Below, one piece after another: positions 24,352-33,504 of a stretch of 64,000 bases of DNA. The stretch is from assembly GCA_963821495.1 (NCBI GenBank), contig CAWGEA010000004.1:1-64000 (forward strand). The letters run 5' to 3'. The notes beneath the pieces are model-generated. The model did no database searches, had not been told where the DNA came from, and worked only from the letters and a program-made list of their open reading frames with translations. Both the position numbers and the translations under genes were made by a program. The number at the start of each line of letters is the position of its first letter. The first letter of the stretch is position 1. Source of the DNA: AC-32 sp963821495 (GTDB lineage Bacteria > Actinomycetota > Thermoleophilia > Gaiellales > Gaiellaceae).

Positions 24352-25286
24352 GTGGCGCTCCTCTCCTCTTCTTCCGACCGCGACTCGAGGCCGGCGAGCA
24401 GCTCCCAGCGCTCGTCGACGTGCGCCTGGATGCGCTCGACGTCCTCCGCGGAGAGATGGCCGAAGCGGCCCTGGGTCTCCAGGAACTCGCTCACCGGCAC
24501 GGGGTGCTTCGGCTTGAACGTGATCCTCCACCTGCCGCCGTCGCACTCGAGCAGCGGGAAGTAGCGCGACTCGACCGCGAGCCGCGCGACCTCGGTCGAC
24601 TGCGCGGTCGGGTAGCGCCAGCCGGGCGGGCACGGGCCCAGGACGTGCAGGAAGCGGAAGCCGCTCAGCTCGGCGGCCCGCGTGACCTTCGCGCGGAAGT
24701 CGCGCAGCATCGGCACCGAGCCGAGCGCGAGCGTCGCGACGTACGGGATCCCGTGAGCCGCCATGATGCGAGCGAGGTCCTTCTTCTGGCCCCTCTTCGG
24801 CGCCCTCGCGGGCGTCGTCGTCGTCCATGCGCCCTCGGGGGTCGCCCCGGACTTCTGGACGCCGGTGTTCATGTAGGCCTCGTTGTCGTTGAGGCAGTAG
24901 ATGAAGTCCTCGTTCCGCTCCGCGGCCGCCGAGACGCCGGAGAAGCCGATGTCCGAGGTCGCGCCGTCTCCGCCCCAGACGACCACCGTCGAGTCCTCGA
25001 CCCCGCGCAGCCGCAACGCCGCCTTGATCCCCGACGCCTCCGCGGGCGCGGAGGCGAACGGCGTCAGGTGCACCGAGACGTCGAAGGCGTTGACCGGGTA
25101 GATGCCGGCGATGATCGTCCAGCACGAGGCAGGGATCACCAGCACGATCTTCGACTCCGGCCTCGCCGCAGCAAGGGCGCCGAGCACGTGCCGGACGTTG
25201 ATCGCAGGCGCACAGCCGGCGCAGGCGGCATGGCCGGGATGAAGGAGCCTCTCCTCCGACACGATCTCCTCGAGCCACGCGGCCAT
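24348..25286 (-). CDS. porB: 2-oxoacid:ferredoxin oxidoreductase, beta subunit
   Basis: A 312-residue TPP-binding subunit of a CoA-dependent 2-oxoacid:ferredoxin oxidoreductase. The TPP motif is split in the family way: VVWGGDGATSDIGFSG, then CLNDNEAYMNTG. HAACAGC near the N-terminus provides cluster Cys, and a further Cys lies later (GPCPPGW). With the alpha and gamma-delta subunits it oxidises pyruvate or a related 2-oxoacid to acyl-CoA, reducing ferredoxin. ATG 25286 is two bases downstream of the alpha stop. The exact 2-oxoacid cannot be told, so the por name is provisional. Confidence 0.9.
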   Translation of the reverse strand: MAAWLEEIVSEERLLHPGHAACAGCAPAINVRHVLGALAAARPESKIVLVIPASCWTIIAGIYPVNAFDVSVHLTPFASAPAEASGIKAALRLRGVEDSTVVVWGGDGATSDIGFSGVSAAAERNEDFIYCLNDNEAYMNTGVQKSGATPEGAWTTTTPARAPKRGQKKDLARIMAAHGIPYVATLALGSVPMLRDFRAKVTRAAELSGFRFLHVLGPCPPGWRYPTAQSTEVARLAVESRYFPLLECDGGRWRITFKPKHPVPVSEFLETQGRFGHLSAEDVERIQAHVDERWELLAGLESRSEEEERSAT

Positions 25287-25288
25287 CG

Positions 25289-26458
25289 CTAAACCCCCTC
25301 CGGGACGTACACGGGCTCCGGGCTCGTCCGCCGGGCCCCGGTGGATCGGGTCTGGTCGAGCGCCCAGCGCAGCGTGGCCGGAGTCACCTCCGCCCCGCCG
25401 AGACCGCAGACCACGTTGAGCGCGGCCTTCGCCGCGGCCAGGTCGAGCGACGTCACGTCGTTGCCCAGCGGGCCGAGCGCGCCGAAGGCGGCCGCGCGGT
25501 CGACGACGGTGATGTACGAGGCGCGCGCGAGCGCGGACGTCAGCTCGACGGCCGGGAAGGGCCGGTAGGTGTGCACGCGGACGACCAGAAGGTCGTCGTC
25601 GTCGTGGAGCAGCTCCTGCGCCGTGTCGCCGATCGTCCCGATCGCGACCAGCGCGGTCTCGGCGTCCGGGTTGCCGGTCAGCTCGAGCGCGGCGACCTTC
25701 TCGCGGTGGAAGCGCGACCCGAACTCTGCGGCGACGTCCGCGATCACCGAGCGTGCGCCGTCCATCGCCTCCGCGACGTTGCGCTGGAACGCGTAGTAGT
25801 CGTTCGCCTCCGGCAGCGCGGAGAACACGCGCGGCCGGTCCGGGTCGAGCAGCCAGTCCTCCGGCGGGCGCAGCTCCGGGATGAACGCGTCGACCGCCCC
25901 CTGGCGCGGGACCTCGAGCACCTCCGAGGTGTGCGAGAGCAGGAAGCCCTCGAGGCAGACCATGACCGGCAGCAGCGTCGTCTCGGCGATCCGGTAGGCG
26001 CAGAGGACGCTGTCGAGCACCTCCTGCGCCGAGGAGCAGTAGAGCTGGATCCAGCCGGTGTCGCGCTGGCTCATGCTGTCCGAAAGGTCCGGCTCGATGC
26101 TCCACGGTGCGAAGACGGCGCGGTTGACGTTCACGACCACCAGCGGCACGCGCTCGCGCGAGGCTCGGTGGAGCTGCTCGTGCGCGTAGAGGAGGCCCTG
26201 CGAGGACGTGGCCGTGAAGGTACGGACGCCGATCCGGGCCGCGGCGATCACGTAGCCGAACATCGAGTGCTCGCTCTCGACGTTCGCGTACTCGATGTCG
26301 TCCCGCCCGGCGACGAGCTCGGCGAGCTTCTCGACGATCAACGTCTGGGGCGTGATCGGATAGCAGGCGATCGCACGCGCTCGCGCCAGCACGGCCGCGT
26401 ACGCCGCCGCCTCGTTCGCGGTCACGACGACACGTCCGTGCGGAAGCGGGTAGCTCAT
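25289..26458 (-). CDS. porA: 2-oxoacid:ferredoxin oxidoreductase, alpha subunit
   Basis: A 389-residue alpha subunit. YPITPQT near residue 30 and VESEHSMFGYVIAAARIG are the TPP pyrimidine-site signatures of this family. ATSSQGLLYAHE and a Rossmann-like C-terminal domain (TALVAIGTIGDTAQE) follow. ATG 26458 overlaps the upstream stop by four bases (ATGA), so it is coupled to the gamma-delta gene. Gene order gamma-delta, alpha, beta is the usual order for these oxygen-sensitive enzymes. Confidence 0.92.
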   Translation of the reverse strand: MSYPLPHGRVVVTANEAAAYAAVLARARAIACYPITPQTLIVEKLAELVAGRDDIEYANVESEHSMFGYVIAAARIGVRTFTATSSQGLLYAHEQLHRASRERVPLVVVNVNRAVFAPWSIEPDLSDSMSQRDTGWIQLYCSSAQEVLDSVLCAYRIAETTLLPVMVCLEGFLLSHTSEVLEVPRQGAVDAFIPELRPPEDWLLDPDRPRVFSALPEANDYYAFQRNVAEAMDGARSVIADVAAEFGSRFHREKVAALELTGNPDAETALVAIGTIGDTAQELLHDDDDLLVVRVHTYRPFPAVELTSALARASYITVVDRAAAFGALGPLGNDVTSLDLAAAKAALNVVCGLGGAEVTPATLRWALDQTRSTGARRTSPEPVYVPEGV

Positions 26459-27312
26459 GCGCGCACCTCCTCCATCTCGATCGCGTTCCGGACCGGACAG
26501 ACGACCTCGCAGATCCCGCAGCCCTTGCAGTAGAGGTAGTCGATCGCCATCGAGTCGCCGCTTCGCGAGATGGCGCCCTCCGGGCAGAAGAGCGCGCACA
26601 GGGCACAGGCGGTGCAGGCGTCCAGCAGCACCGGCCGGTCGAGCGACCACGTGCCGGTGTGAAGGTGCAGCGAGTCCGTCGTGCTGACCGGGAAAAGCGC
26701 GTGGGCCCGCGGCGCCGCCGGTGCCCGCGCGGGGGCCGGCTCGACAGTCTCGTCGCCGGCGAGCGTGTGCTGTCTCGTGCAGCGCGCGTAGCCCTCGCGG
26801 GCGGCCGCGACGTTCGCCTCGGCCAGCGTCCCCATCCGCGCTCCGATCGCCTGCTCGAGGAAGCCGAGACCGTCCGGAACGAGGAGCCGCATGCAGGCGC
26901 CGAGCAGGGCGACGTTGCCCATCGGCCTGCCCTCGGAGGAGAGGACGCCGTTCTCCTGGGCGATGCGAGCAGCGGGGACGCGCGCAATCTCGAACGGCCC
27001 CGCGTGCGGGAAGCGCGTCTCGCGGTTGAGCACGACCAGCCCGCCCGGCCTGACGGTGCGCAGCACCTCGGGCGAGGGCGGCGAGGGCGAGACGACGACG
27101 AGCACGTCACACTCGTGCACCTTGTAGCGCCGGTGGATGGGCGAGGCCTCGTCCCAGCGCAGGGACGCCGAGATCGGCGCCCCGCGGCGCTCGGCCTTGA
27201 ACTCCGGGAAGCTCTGCACCCAGAAACCCGCGCGTGCAAACGCATCGGCCAGGATCTGCGAGGCGAGGACGACACCTTCGCCGCCCCGGCCCATGATCAG
27301 CATCTCCTTCAC
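26455..27312 (-). CDS. 2-oxoacid:ferredoxin oxidoreductase, fused gamma-delta subunit
   Basis: A 285-residue fusion of the gamma domain (MGRGGEGVVLASQILADAF, residues 8-180) and the delta 2x[4Fe-4S] ferredoxin domain (CTACALCALFCPEG and CKGCGICEVVCPV). The gamma part binds CoA and the delta part passes electrons to ferredoxin. The two domains are joined by a Pro/Ala-rich linker (PAPARAPAAPRAH). GTG 27312 is chosen because AAGGGAG lies nine bases upstream and the conserved KEMLIMGRGG starts there. First gene of the operon. Confidence 0.9.
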   Translation of the reverse strand: MKEMLIMGRGGEGVVLASQILADAFARAGFWVQSFPEFKAERRGAPISASLRWDEASPIHRRYKVHECDVLVVVSPSPPSPEVLRTVRPGGLVVLNRETRFPHAGPFEIARVPAARIAQENGVLSSEGRPMGNVALLGACMRLLVPDGLGFLEQAIGARMGTLAEANVAAAREGYARCTRQHTLAGDETVEPAPARAPAAPRAHALFPVSTTDSLHLHTGTWSLDRPVLLDACTACALCALFCPEGAISRSGDSMAIDYLYCKGCGICEVVCPVRNAIEMEEVRA

Positions 27313-27438
27313 GGGCAGCGCTCCCTTTCCGGCAAGCCCACTATCACCCGGCCGGGCCGCGCGCCCATCAGGGAGTGCGCTGAACCTGCGCCGGACAACT
27401 ACCGATGCCTGCGCAACGCATTCGCGAACATAGGGGCC

Positions 27439-28895
27439 GTGCACGTCGGCACCGCTCTGCTGCTCGTCGGCGCCATTCTGGCGGCGAGCATCGTGGTCGC
27501 CCTGGTGGCGACGCGAACCGGGCTTCCGGTGCTCGTGGCCTTCCTCGGGCTCGGGATGCTGCTCGGATCCGACGGCCCCGGAGGGATCGAGTTCGACGAC
27601 GCAACCCTCGCCCGGCGTGTCGGCACGATCGGGCTCGGGCTGATCCTCTACGAGGGCGGCCTGCAGACGTCATGGCGGCGGCTGCGGGAGGTCGCCGTCC
27701 CGGCGTCGCTGCTGAGCACGGTTGGAGTCGTCGTGACGGCGCTGGTGACCGGCCTCGGTGCGCGCGTGGTCTTCGACCTGACGTGGCTCGAGTCCGTCCT
27801 GCTCGGAGCGGTCGTCGCCTCGACCGACGCCGCCGCCGTCTTCGCGACCCTGCGCTTCACGCACGTGCGCCGCCGGCTCGCCCGCACCCTGGAGGCCGAG
27901 TCCGGCGGCAACGACCCGATGGCGATCGCGCTGACCTCGGGCTGATCGCCTGGATCGAGCGCCCGGACTCCTACGGCCTCGGCGACCTGCTCCTCCTGGT
28001 CGTGCGCCAGATCGGCCTCGGCCTGGTCATGGGGATCGTGCTCGGCGCCGCCGCCACGTACGTCTTCGCGCGGATCCCGCAATCGGTGGGCGCGTTCGCC
28101 CCGGTCGCCTCGGTCGCCGCGGCGGCCCTAGCCTTCGGCGCGGCCGACACGATCGGCGGTAGCGGCTTCCTGGCGGTCTACCTGGTCGGCCTCGCGGTCG
28201 GGAGCACGCCGTCGCGCTACCGGCGACAGCTGGTCGCCTTCCACGAGGGAATCGCCTTCGTCGCGCAGGTCGTGCTGTTCGTCGTCCTCGGCCTGCTCGT
28301 CTTCCCTCGCGACCTGCCGCACGTCGCCGTCGACAGCTTTGCGATCGCGTGCCTGCTCGCGCTCGTCGCGCGACCCGCTGCCGTCTGGGCCTCCACCGCG
28401 TTCACCGACTACACGCACCGTGAGCGGCTGTTCCTCGGCTGGGCCGGGCTGCGCGGCGCCGTGCCGATCGTGCTCGCGACCTTCGCGCTCTCGTCCGACG
28501 TGCCGCACAAGGAGACGATCTTCAACGTCGTCTTCTTCGTCGTGCTGGTCTCGGCGGTCGCGCAGGGGACGACGCTCGAGGCGCTCGCGCGGAGGCTGGG
28601 CCTCGTCTCCTTCCGGGCGCCGGTGCCCGAGGCGCCGCTGGAGCTGGGAGCGATGACCGAGCTCGACCTCGTCGAGTTCGTCGTCGGCCCCGGCGACGCG
28701 GTCGACGGATCGGCGGTGAGGGAGCTCGGACTCCCACGCGACGCGCTGATCGCGGTCGTCCAGCGGGCCGGCGAGACGATCCCACCGCGGGGCAGCACGG
28801 TCGTCCGTGCGGGCGACCGCCTCTTCGTGCTCGTGGCGCGCAAGAGCCGCCCCGATCTCGAGGATGTCTTCACCCGCTGGCAGCGGCGTGTCTGA
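27439..28895 (+). pseudogene. K+/H+-type antiporter (CPA1) with TrkA-C domain, frameshifted
   Basis: A cation/proton antiporter with a C-terminal TrkA-C nucleotide- or ion-binding domain, like CvrA/NhaP2. From GTG 27439 the first frame encodes helices 1-5 and the ion-site motif VASTDAAAVFATL, then ends at 27945 in MAIALTSG. The second frame resumes with LIAWIERPDSYGLGD and continues through GWAGLRGAVPIVLATF and the TrkA-C part to 28895. The switch lies near 27934. The total is two bases over a multiple of three. Repaired length is about 485 residues. It is divergent from the oxidoreductase operon. Confidence 0.82.
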
Positions 28896-28904
28896 CCTTC
28901 GGCC

Positions 28905-30029
28905 TCACTCCTCGCCGGAGACCACGCCCGCCGCTTCGAGCGCGGCGATCTCGTCCGCCGCGTAGCCGAGCTCGGCGAGCACCTCGCGGGTGTGCTGGCC
29001 GAGCAGCGGCGGCGGCGCGCTCGCGAAACCCAGCGGGGACGGGACGAGCGGCAGCGTGCCGATCGTCGGATGCTCGAGCGCCGCCGTCCCGTGCCGCGAA
29101 AGCGCCTCCAGCACGCCGCGCACCTTCCCGGCGGGAACGCCGGCCTCCACCAGCCGCGCGACCCACTCGTCCGCGGGCCGCGACGCGAAGACGGGCTCGA
29201 GCTCGGCCACGAGCTCTGCGCGGTGCTCGACCCGTGCAGGGTTCGTCCGGAAGCGCTCGTCCTCGGCCAGCTCCGGGCGGCCGAGCGCCGCGCAGAGCCG
29301 CCGGTAGAGCCCGTCGTTGCCGCCCGCGACCGCGACCGCCGTGTCCGAGGCCGCGAACGTCTGGTACGGGACGATGCTCGCGTGCGCGTTGCCGTGACGC
29401 CCGGGCTCGACCCCCGTCGCGAGCGCGGCCTGCGCGACGTTCACGAGCGCCGAGAGCCCGACGTCGAGCAGCGAGATCTCCAGTCGCCTGCCGCCGCCGG
29501 CCAGCAGGGCGCCGAGGATCGCCGTCGCCGCCGCGTACCCGGCGAGCACGTCCACCACGGCCACCCCGACCTTGACCGGCTCGCCGTCGGCCTCGCCCGT
29601 GATCGCCATCAGGCCACTCTCGGCCTGGACGACGAAGTCGTAGCCGGGTCTCGCGTCACCGAAGCCCGTGATCGAGCAGTAGACGAGTTCCGGGCGCTCC
29701 TCGGCGAGCCGCTCGTAGCCGACGCCGAGGCGCTCCGCGGTCCCGGGCCGGAAGTTCTCGACCACGACGTCAGCCTCGCGCGCGAGCCGGTGGACGATCT
29801 CCTGGCCCTCGGGACGCGCGAGGTCGAGCGCGACGCTGCGCTTGCCGCGGTTGACCGAGAGGAAGTACGCCGCCTCGCCGTCCACGTAAGGCGGTCCCCA
29901 CGCCCGCGTGTCGTCACCCGTTCCCGGCCGCTCGACCTTCACCACCTCGGCACCCAGGTCGGCGAGCAGCATCGTGCAGTAGGGCCCGGCGAGCACGCGC
30001 GAGAGGTCGAGCACGCGAAGCGTCAGCAC
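28905..30029 (-). CDS. CaiB/BaiF family CoA transferase (class III)
   Basis: A 374-residue class III CoA transferase that moves CoA between acyl-CoA donors and carboxylic acids. LRVLDLSRVLAGPYCTMLLAD at the N-terminus and NRGKRSVALDLARPEG are the CoA-binding signatures; GYDFVVQAESGLM includes the region of the catalytic Asp. The C-terminal part ends in EVLAELGYAADEIAALE. GTG 30029 is preceded by TACGAT at six bases, a leaderless promoter. It converges with the antiporter gene, ten bases apart. No CoA ligase or dehydratase is near to reveal the substrate. Confidence 0.9.
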   Translation of the reverse strand: MLTLRVLDLSRVLAGPYCTMLLADLGAEVVKVERPGTGDDTRAWGPPYVDGEAAYFLSVNRGKRSVALDLARPEGQEIVHRLAREADVVVENFRPGTAERLGVGYERLAEERPELVYCSITGFGDARPGYDFVVQAESGLMAITGEADGEPVKVGVAVVDVLAGYAAATAILGALLAGGGRRLEISLLDVGLSALVNVAQAALATGVEPGRHGNAHASIVPYQTFAASDTAVAVAGGNDGLYRRLCAALGRPELAEDERFRTNPARVEHRAELVAELEPVFASRPADEWVARLVEAGVPAGKVRGVLEALSRHGTAALEHPTIGTLPLVPSPLGFASAPPPLLGQHTREVLAELGYAADEIAALEAAGVVSGEE

Positions 30030-30035
30030 CGCGCA

Positions 30036-30041
30036 ATCGTA
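30036..30041 (-). promoter_or_regulatory. -10 element TACGAT, leaderless start
   Basis: On the minus strand TACGAT lies six bases before the GTG of the CoA transferase gene. No Shine-Dalgarno sequence is visible. Confidence 0.6.
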
Positions 30042-30051
30042 CGGTGGGAGC

Positions 30052-30243
30052 TCAGCCGGCCCGGCGGTGGTCGCGCTCGGCGAGGAGCGCTCGCGAGAGC
30101 TCCGCCTGCCAGTAGACGATGCCGCGCCGGTTCGCCTCCAGCAGGCGAGCCTCGTTCACGGTCTCGGAGCCGCGCAGGGACTGCCGCTGGTGCACCAGGT
30201 CGTCGAGGATCTCGCGGATCCTCGAGACCCGCGACTGATTCAC
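30052..30243 (-). CDS. Small helical protein, unknown
   Basis: A 63-residue soluble protein, highly charged and predicted helical (RIREILDDLVHQRQSL, then EANRRGIVYWQAELSRALL). It starts at GTG 30243, which overlaps the stop of the upstream membrane peptide as GTGA. Not a family I recognise. The overlap suggests the two are made together, for example as a membrane anchor and a soluble partner. Confidence 0.6.
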   Translation of the reverse strand: MNQSRVSRIREILDDLVHQRQSLRGSETVNEARLLEANRRGIVYWQAELSRALLAERDHRRAG

Positions 30244-30362
30244 GGCTTCGCTCGCCACAGGACCGCGAGTGCCGCCGCCAAGTATGCCACGAGCGCGCCA
30301 CCGCCGGCGAGTGCGAGCGACCGCCCAGGGCGGCGCGAGACCGTCTGCGTAGACCCCGTCAC
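30240..30362 (-). CDS. Single-pass membrane peptide, 40 residues
   Basis: A 40-residue protein with GTG start at 30362, preceded by AGGAGG at eight bases. A polar, Arg-rich N-terminus (QTVSRRPGR) is followed by one hydrophobic helix (SLALAGGGALVAYLAAALAV) and a short basic tail WRAKP. Its TGA overlaps the GTG of the next gene. The strong ribosome site and the four-base overlap make it credible despite its length. No known family. Confidence 0.55.
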   Translation of the reverse strand: MTGSTQTVSRRPGRSLALAGGGALVAYLAAALAVLWRAKP

Positions 30363-30447
30363 CCGGTGTTCCTCCTCGGACGCGACTGACCCTGAGCACG
30401 TTGTGCCCCAGATCCGCCTCCGTCGCTACTGACCGGAGGAACGGAAG

Positions 30448-30618
30448 TCAGTCGCCGTCGAACTCGCGGGCCGCGCAGTCGGGACAGTACGGCACGGTGG
30501 TCGCCGGCTCGTCGGCGTCGACGTAGAGCCGCCAGCGCTCCCGTTCGTCCTGCCACGGGCGCCTGCATTCCTGGCAACTGAGGAGCAGTGCCGAGAGAAC
30601 GCTCGTCCTGTCGTTCAT
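30448..30618 (-). CDS. Small zinc-ribbon-like protein
   Basis: A 56-residue protein with two Cys pairs, SCQECRRPW and YCPDCAARE, spaced as in a short zinc ribbon. Between them lie basic and aromatic residues (RERWRLYV) and an acidic stretch. Such mini-proteins often bind zinc and act with nucleic acid or other proteins. ATG 30618. It is upstream of, and in the same direction as, the small gene pair ending at 30052. Function unknown. Confidence 0.7.
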   Translation of the reverse strand: MNDRTSVLSALLLSCQECRRPWQDERERWRLYVDADEPATTVPYCPDCAAREFDGD

Positions 30619-30677
30619 GGTGCTGTATTCGACAGATTCGGCCCTCGTCACTCCTAGACCTTCGATCAGTTCTCGGG

Positions 30678-31151
30678 TCAGGCCGCCTCTGCAGCCCGCT
30701 CGAGCTCGGCGATCTCGATCTTCTTCATCTGCAGCATCGCCGCCATCACACGCTGCGCCTTCGCGGGATCCGGGTCGCCGAGCAACTCGGGCAGCGCGTT
30801 CGGAACGATCTGCCACGAAAGCCCGTACCGGTCCTTCAGCCACCCGCACGGGCCCTCCTCGCCGCCTGCCGAGAGCGCGCTCCAGTAGTGGTCGACCTCG
30901 TCCTGATCTGCGCAGGCGACCTGGAACGAGACCGCCTCGCTGAAGGTGTACTCGGGCCCGCCGTTGAGGCCGACGAGCCGCTCCCCGTCGAGCTCGAAGC
31001 TGACCGTCATCGCGCTCCCCTCGGCGCCCGGGCCCGCAGAGCCGTAGCGGGTGACCTCGAGGATCTTCGAGTTCGGGAAGACGGAGGTGTAGAACTCGGC
31101 CGCTTCCTCGGCCTGCTCGTCGAACCAGAGCCACGGTGTGATCGCCGGCAT
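30678..31151 (-). CDS. VOC-superfamily protein (PhnB / 3-demethylubiquinone-like)
   Basis: A 157-residue VOC-fold protein of the PhnB-like subgroup. PAITPWLWFDEQAEEAAEFYTSVFPNSKI opens the first beta-alpha-beta unit, and DRYGLSWQIVP closes the second. Typical of this group, the metal-binding Glu is only partly retained. ATG 31151 lies after GAGAGGAG. Such genes are often found in ECF42-type regulons with YCII and DHFR-like genes. Substrate unknown. Confidence 0.88.
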   Translation of the reverse strand: MPAITPWLWFDEQAEEAAEFYTSVFPNSKILEVTRYGSAGPGAEGSAMTVSFELDGERLVGLNGGPEYTFSEAVSFQVACADQDEVDHYWSALSAGGEEGPCGWLKDRYGLSWQIVPNALPELLGDPDPAKAQRVMAAMLQMKKIEIAELERAAEAA

Positions 31152-31189
31152 GGCGTCTCCTCTCTCCGTTGGGTCGTCCCGGAACAGAC

Positions 31190-31227
31190 GGCGCGGCCGC
31201 GCCGAATTCATCGCCGCCCGGCTACGC
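31190..31227. repeat. Repeated intergenic block, copy 1
   Basis: GCGCGGCCGC (31191-31200), AATTCATCG (31205-31213) and GCTACGC (31221-31227) occur in the same order as in the block at 40451-40480. AATTCATC is otherwise very rare in this GC-rich window. The first part contains a 14-base palindrome, 31190-31203. It lies upstream of the VOC gene. Confidence 0.45.
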
Positions 31228-31407
31228 CGCCTGCGTCTCCTTCGCGAGGACGGCCAGACGGTCGCGGACGCGGTCGATCTCGGCACGGTACATCGCGAGC
31301 TCCTCGGCGTCCGCGCCGCTCTCCGCGCGGACGCCGCGCACCAGCACGAGGCCTTTCAGATGCAGCACGAGGTCGTCGAGCTCCCGAAGGCTCTCGACGG
31401 CGATCAT
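31222..31407 (-). CDS. Small coiled-coil protein
   Basis: A 61-residue charged, helical protein (SLRELDDLVLHLKGLVLVRG, then AMYRAEIDRVRDRLAVLA) with heptad-like Leu/Val spacing, so likely a short coiled coil. ATG 31407 overlaps the exporter's stop as ATGA, so its translation is coupled to the exporter. No known family. A partner or adapter of the exporter is a guess. Confidence 0.6.
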   Translation of the reverse strand: MIAVESLRELDDLVLHLKGLVLVRGVRAESGADAEELAMYRAEIDRVRDRLAVLAKETQAA

Positions 31408-32877
31408 GCCGCCTCCTCGAGGGCGAGCCGCTCGGACTCGGCCGGCGCCGCGCTCGCCTCCGGAGCCGGCGCGGACCTGACGAGCGTGATCGCGATCAGC
31501 GCGCCGAGGACCAGCAGGGCCGTGAGGGCGTAGAGCGCCGTCTGGAAGCCGTGGTCGAGCGCGGCCGCGCTCGATGCGGCGACACCCGGGTGCGAGTCGG
31601 CGAAGTTGCTCGACGAGGTCGCGGCGACGGCGCTGACGGCAGCCAGCGCGACGGCGCCGCCGACCTGCCGGCTCGTGTTGATCAGGCCCGAGGCGACGCC
31701 CGCGTCGGCGCGCTCGACGCCGGTCAGGCTCGCGATCGTGACCGGCACGAACGAGAGCCCCATCCCCGCGCCGCCGAGCACGAACGCCGGGAAGAGATCC
31801 CAGAAGTAGTGGCCCTCCACGGGCAGCCGAGTCAGCCAGGCCACGGAGAGCGCGCTTGCGAGCAGGCCCACGGTGAGAGTCGGCCGGACGCCGAAGCGGC
31901 TGACGACTGCCTGCGCCACGTTCGAGACCACGACGACGGCGAGCGCGAAGCCGGTGAAGGCGACGCCGCTCTCCATCGCCGAGTAGTGGAGCACGTCCTG
32001 CAGGTAGAGGGTCAGCAGGAAGAACTCCGAGAACGCCACGCCGCCGACGATCGCCATCGCCACGTTCGCGCCCGTGAGCGAGCGCGAGCGGAAGATGCGC
32101 ATCGGCAGCAGCGGCGCTGGCGAGCGCAGCTCGATCGCGACGAACCCGAGCATCAACGCCGACGGCGGCCGCGAAGAGCGCGAGCGTGAGCGGCGCGCCC
32201 CAGCCGTCGCTCGTCGCACGCGTCGTCGCGTAGACCAGCAGCATCAGCCCGCTCGTCACCGACGCGGCGCCGCGGACGTCGAAGTGCCGCGTGGCCCGTG
32301 GGGCGCGCTCCTCCGCCAGCAGCACCGGCGTGAGGAGGATCGCCGCGAGCCCCACGGGCACGTTGATGAAGAAGACCCAGGACCAGCTCAGGTACGACGT
32401 GAGGACGCCGCCGAGCAGGACTCCGACCGCCGCGCCGCTGCCCGACGCGGCGCCGTAGATCCCGAGCGCGAGGTTGCGCTCACGGCCCTCGGCGAAGGTC
32501 GTCATCAGCAGCGAGAGCGCGGCCGGCGCGAGCAGCGCGCCCCCGAGACCCTGCAGCGCGCGGAAGCCGATCAGCGACGCCTCCGACCAGGCGAGGCCGC
32601 AGAGCAACGAGCTCGTCACGAACAGAGCAAGCCCCGCGAGAAACAGTCGGCGTCGCCCGAGCACGTCGGCCAGCCGGCCCCCGAGGAGGAGGACGCCGCC
32701 GAACATGATCGCGTAGGCCGAGATGACCCACTGCAGGTTCGCCTGCGAGAAGTCGAGGTCGGACTTGATCGACGGCAGCGCGACGTTCACGATCGCGACG
32801 TCGAGGATGACCATGAACTGCGCAGTGACGATGAGCGCCAGCGCGCTCCAGCGACGATCGGCCTTGGCGGGACTCAC
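31404..32877 (-). pseudogene. DHA2-family MFS exporter, frameshifted
   Basis: A DHA2 exporter of about 490 residues when repaired. GTG 32877 follows AAGGAGG at nine bases. The first half (QFMVILDVAIVNVALPSIK, RLADVLGRRRLFL) is in one frame to about residue 237. The second half (SALMLGFVAIE onward to the C-terminus) is in another frame. The switch is near 32165, and the span is one base over a multiple of three. It is divergent from the MarR gene, which is its likely regulator. Close relative of the exporters at 3186 and 41201. Confidence 0.85.
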
Positions 32878-32939
32878 GTGGTTGGCCTCCTTAATCGTTG
32901 ACGACCACAACTATACAGCAACACAACCCTTGAACGCGC

Positions 32940-32945
32940 TACGCT
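32940..32945 (+). promoter_or_regulatory. -10 element TACGCT upstream of MarR gene
   Basis: TACGCT lies seven bases before ATG 32953. The 75-base gap to the divergent exporter also holds AT-rich repeated stretches (CAACTATACAGCAACACAAC) where a MarR dimer could bind. Confidence 0.5.
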
Positions 32946-32952
32946 ATTCCCG

Positions 32953-33444
32953 ATGAACATCACGACTCCGACCGTCCCCGTAAGCGCGAAGCTGCCGCAG
33001 GAGCTGCTCGAGTCGACGACGTTCCTGCTCAAGCGGCTGGGCTTCGCCGCGAAGGAGCGCTCGCTCGCCGCCTACGAGGAGACGGGCCTGCACCCGTACC
33101 ACCACGGGGTGCTGCTCGTCCTGGACGAGGGCTCGCGCAAGACGCAGGGCTCGATCGCCGACGCGCTCGGCTACGACCGCGGGCAGCTGGTCGGGCTGCT
33201 GGACGAGCTCGAGGAGCGTGAGCTGGTCGAGCGTCGCCGTGACCCGAACGACCGCCGCAGGCACCTCGTCCGCCTCACGACCGAGGGCAAGAAGACGGTC
33301 CGGCGCCTGCGTGGGATCGCCGGCCGGATCGAGGACGACTTCCTGGCGCCGCTCGACGCCGAGGAGCGCGCGGTCCTGCACACGCTCCTGCGCCGACTCG
33401 CAGAGGAGCACGAGCCCCGCTGCGCCCCGCCGCCGGCGGCCTAG
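32953..33444 (+). CDS. MarR-family transcriptional regulator
   Basis: A 163-residue winged-helix regulator. The DNA-binding core runs from KTQGSIADALGYDRGQLVGLLDELEERELVERRRDPNDRRRHLVRLTTEG, with the DxRRR wing typical of MarR. Flanking helices form the dimer interface. It is divergent from the DHA2 exporter, the classic arrangement in which a MarR protein represses a drug pump and is relieved by the pump's substrate. The C-terminal tail is Pro- and Ala-rich. Confidence 0.92.
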   Translation: MNITTPTVPVSAKLPQELLESTTFLLKRLGFAAKERSLAAYEETGLHPYHHGVLLVLDEGSRKTQGSIADALGYDRGQLVGLLDELEERELVERRRDPNDRRRHLVRLTTEGKKTVRRLRGIAGRIEDDFLAPLDAEERAVLHTLLRRLAEEHEPRCAPPPAA

Positions 33445-33504
33445 GTCTCAGTCGCCCCCAACTGAGCCGGGGGGCCGGTTGAGCAGCGGCTTTTCGGTAC
33501 GCCC

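Noticed and set aside
24348..27275. A single 975-codon minus-strand frame across the oxidoreductase operon
   Set aside because: Three conserved subunits with coupled starts explain the region; the long frame is only the beta subunit extended upstream through shadow frames of alpha and gamma-delta.
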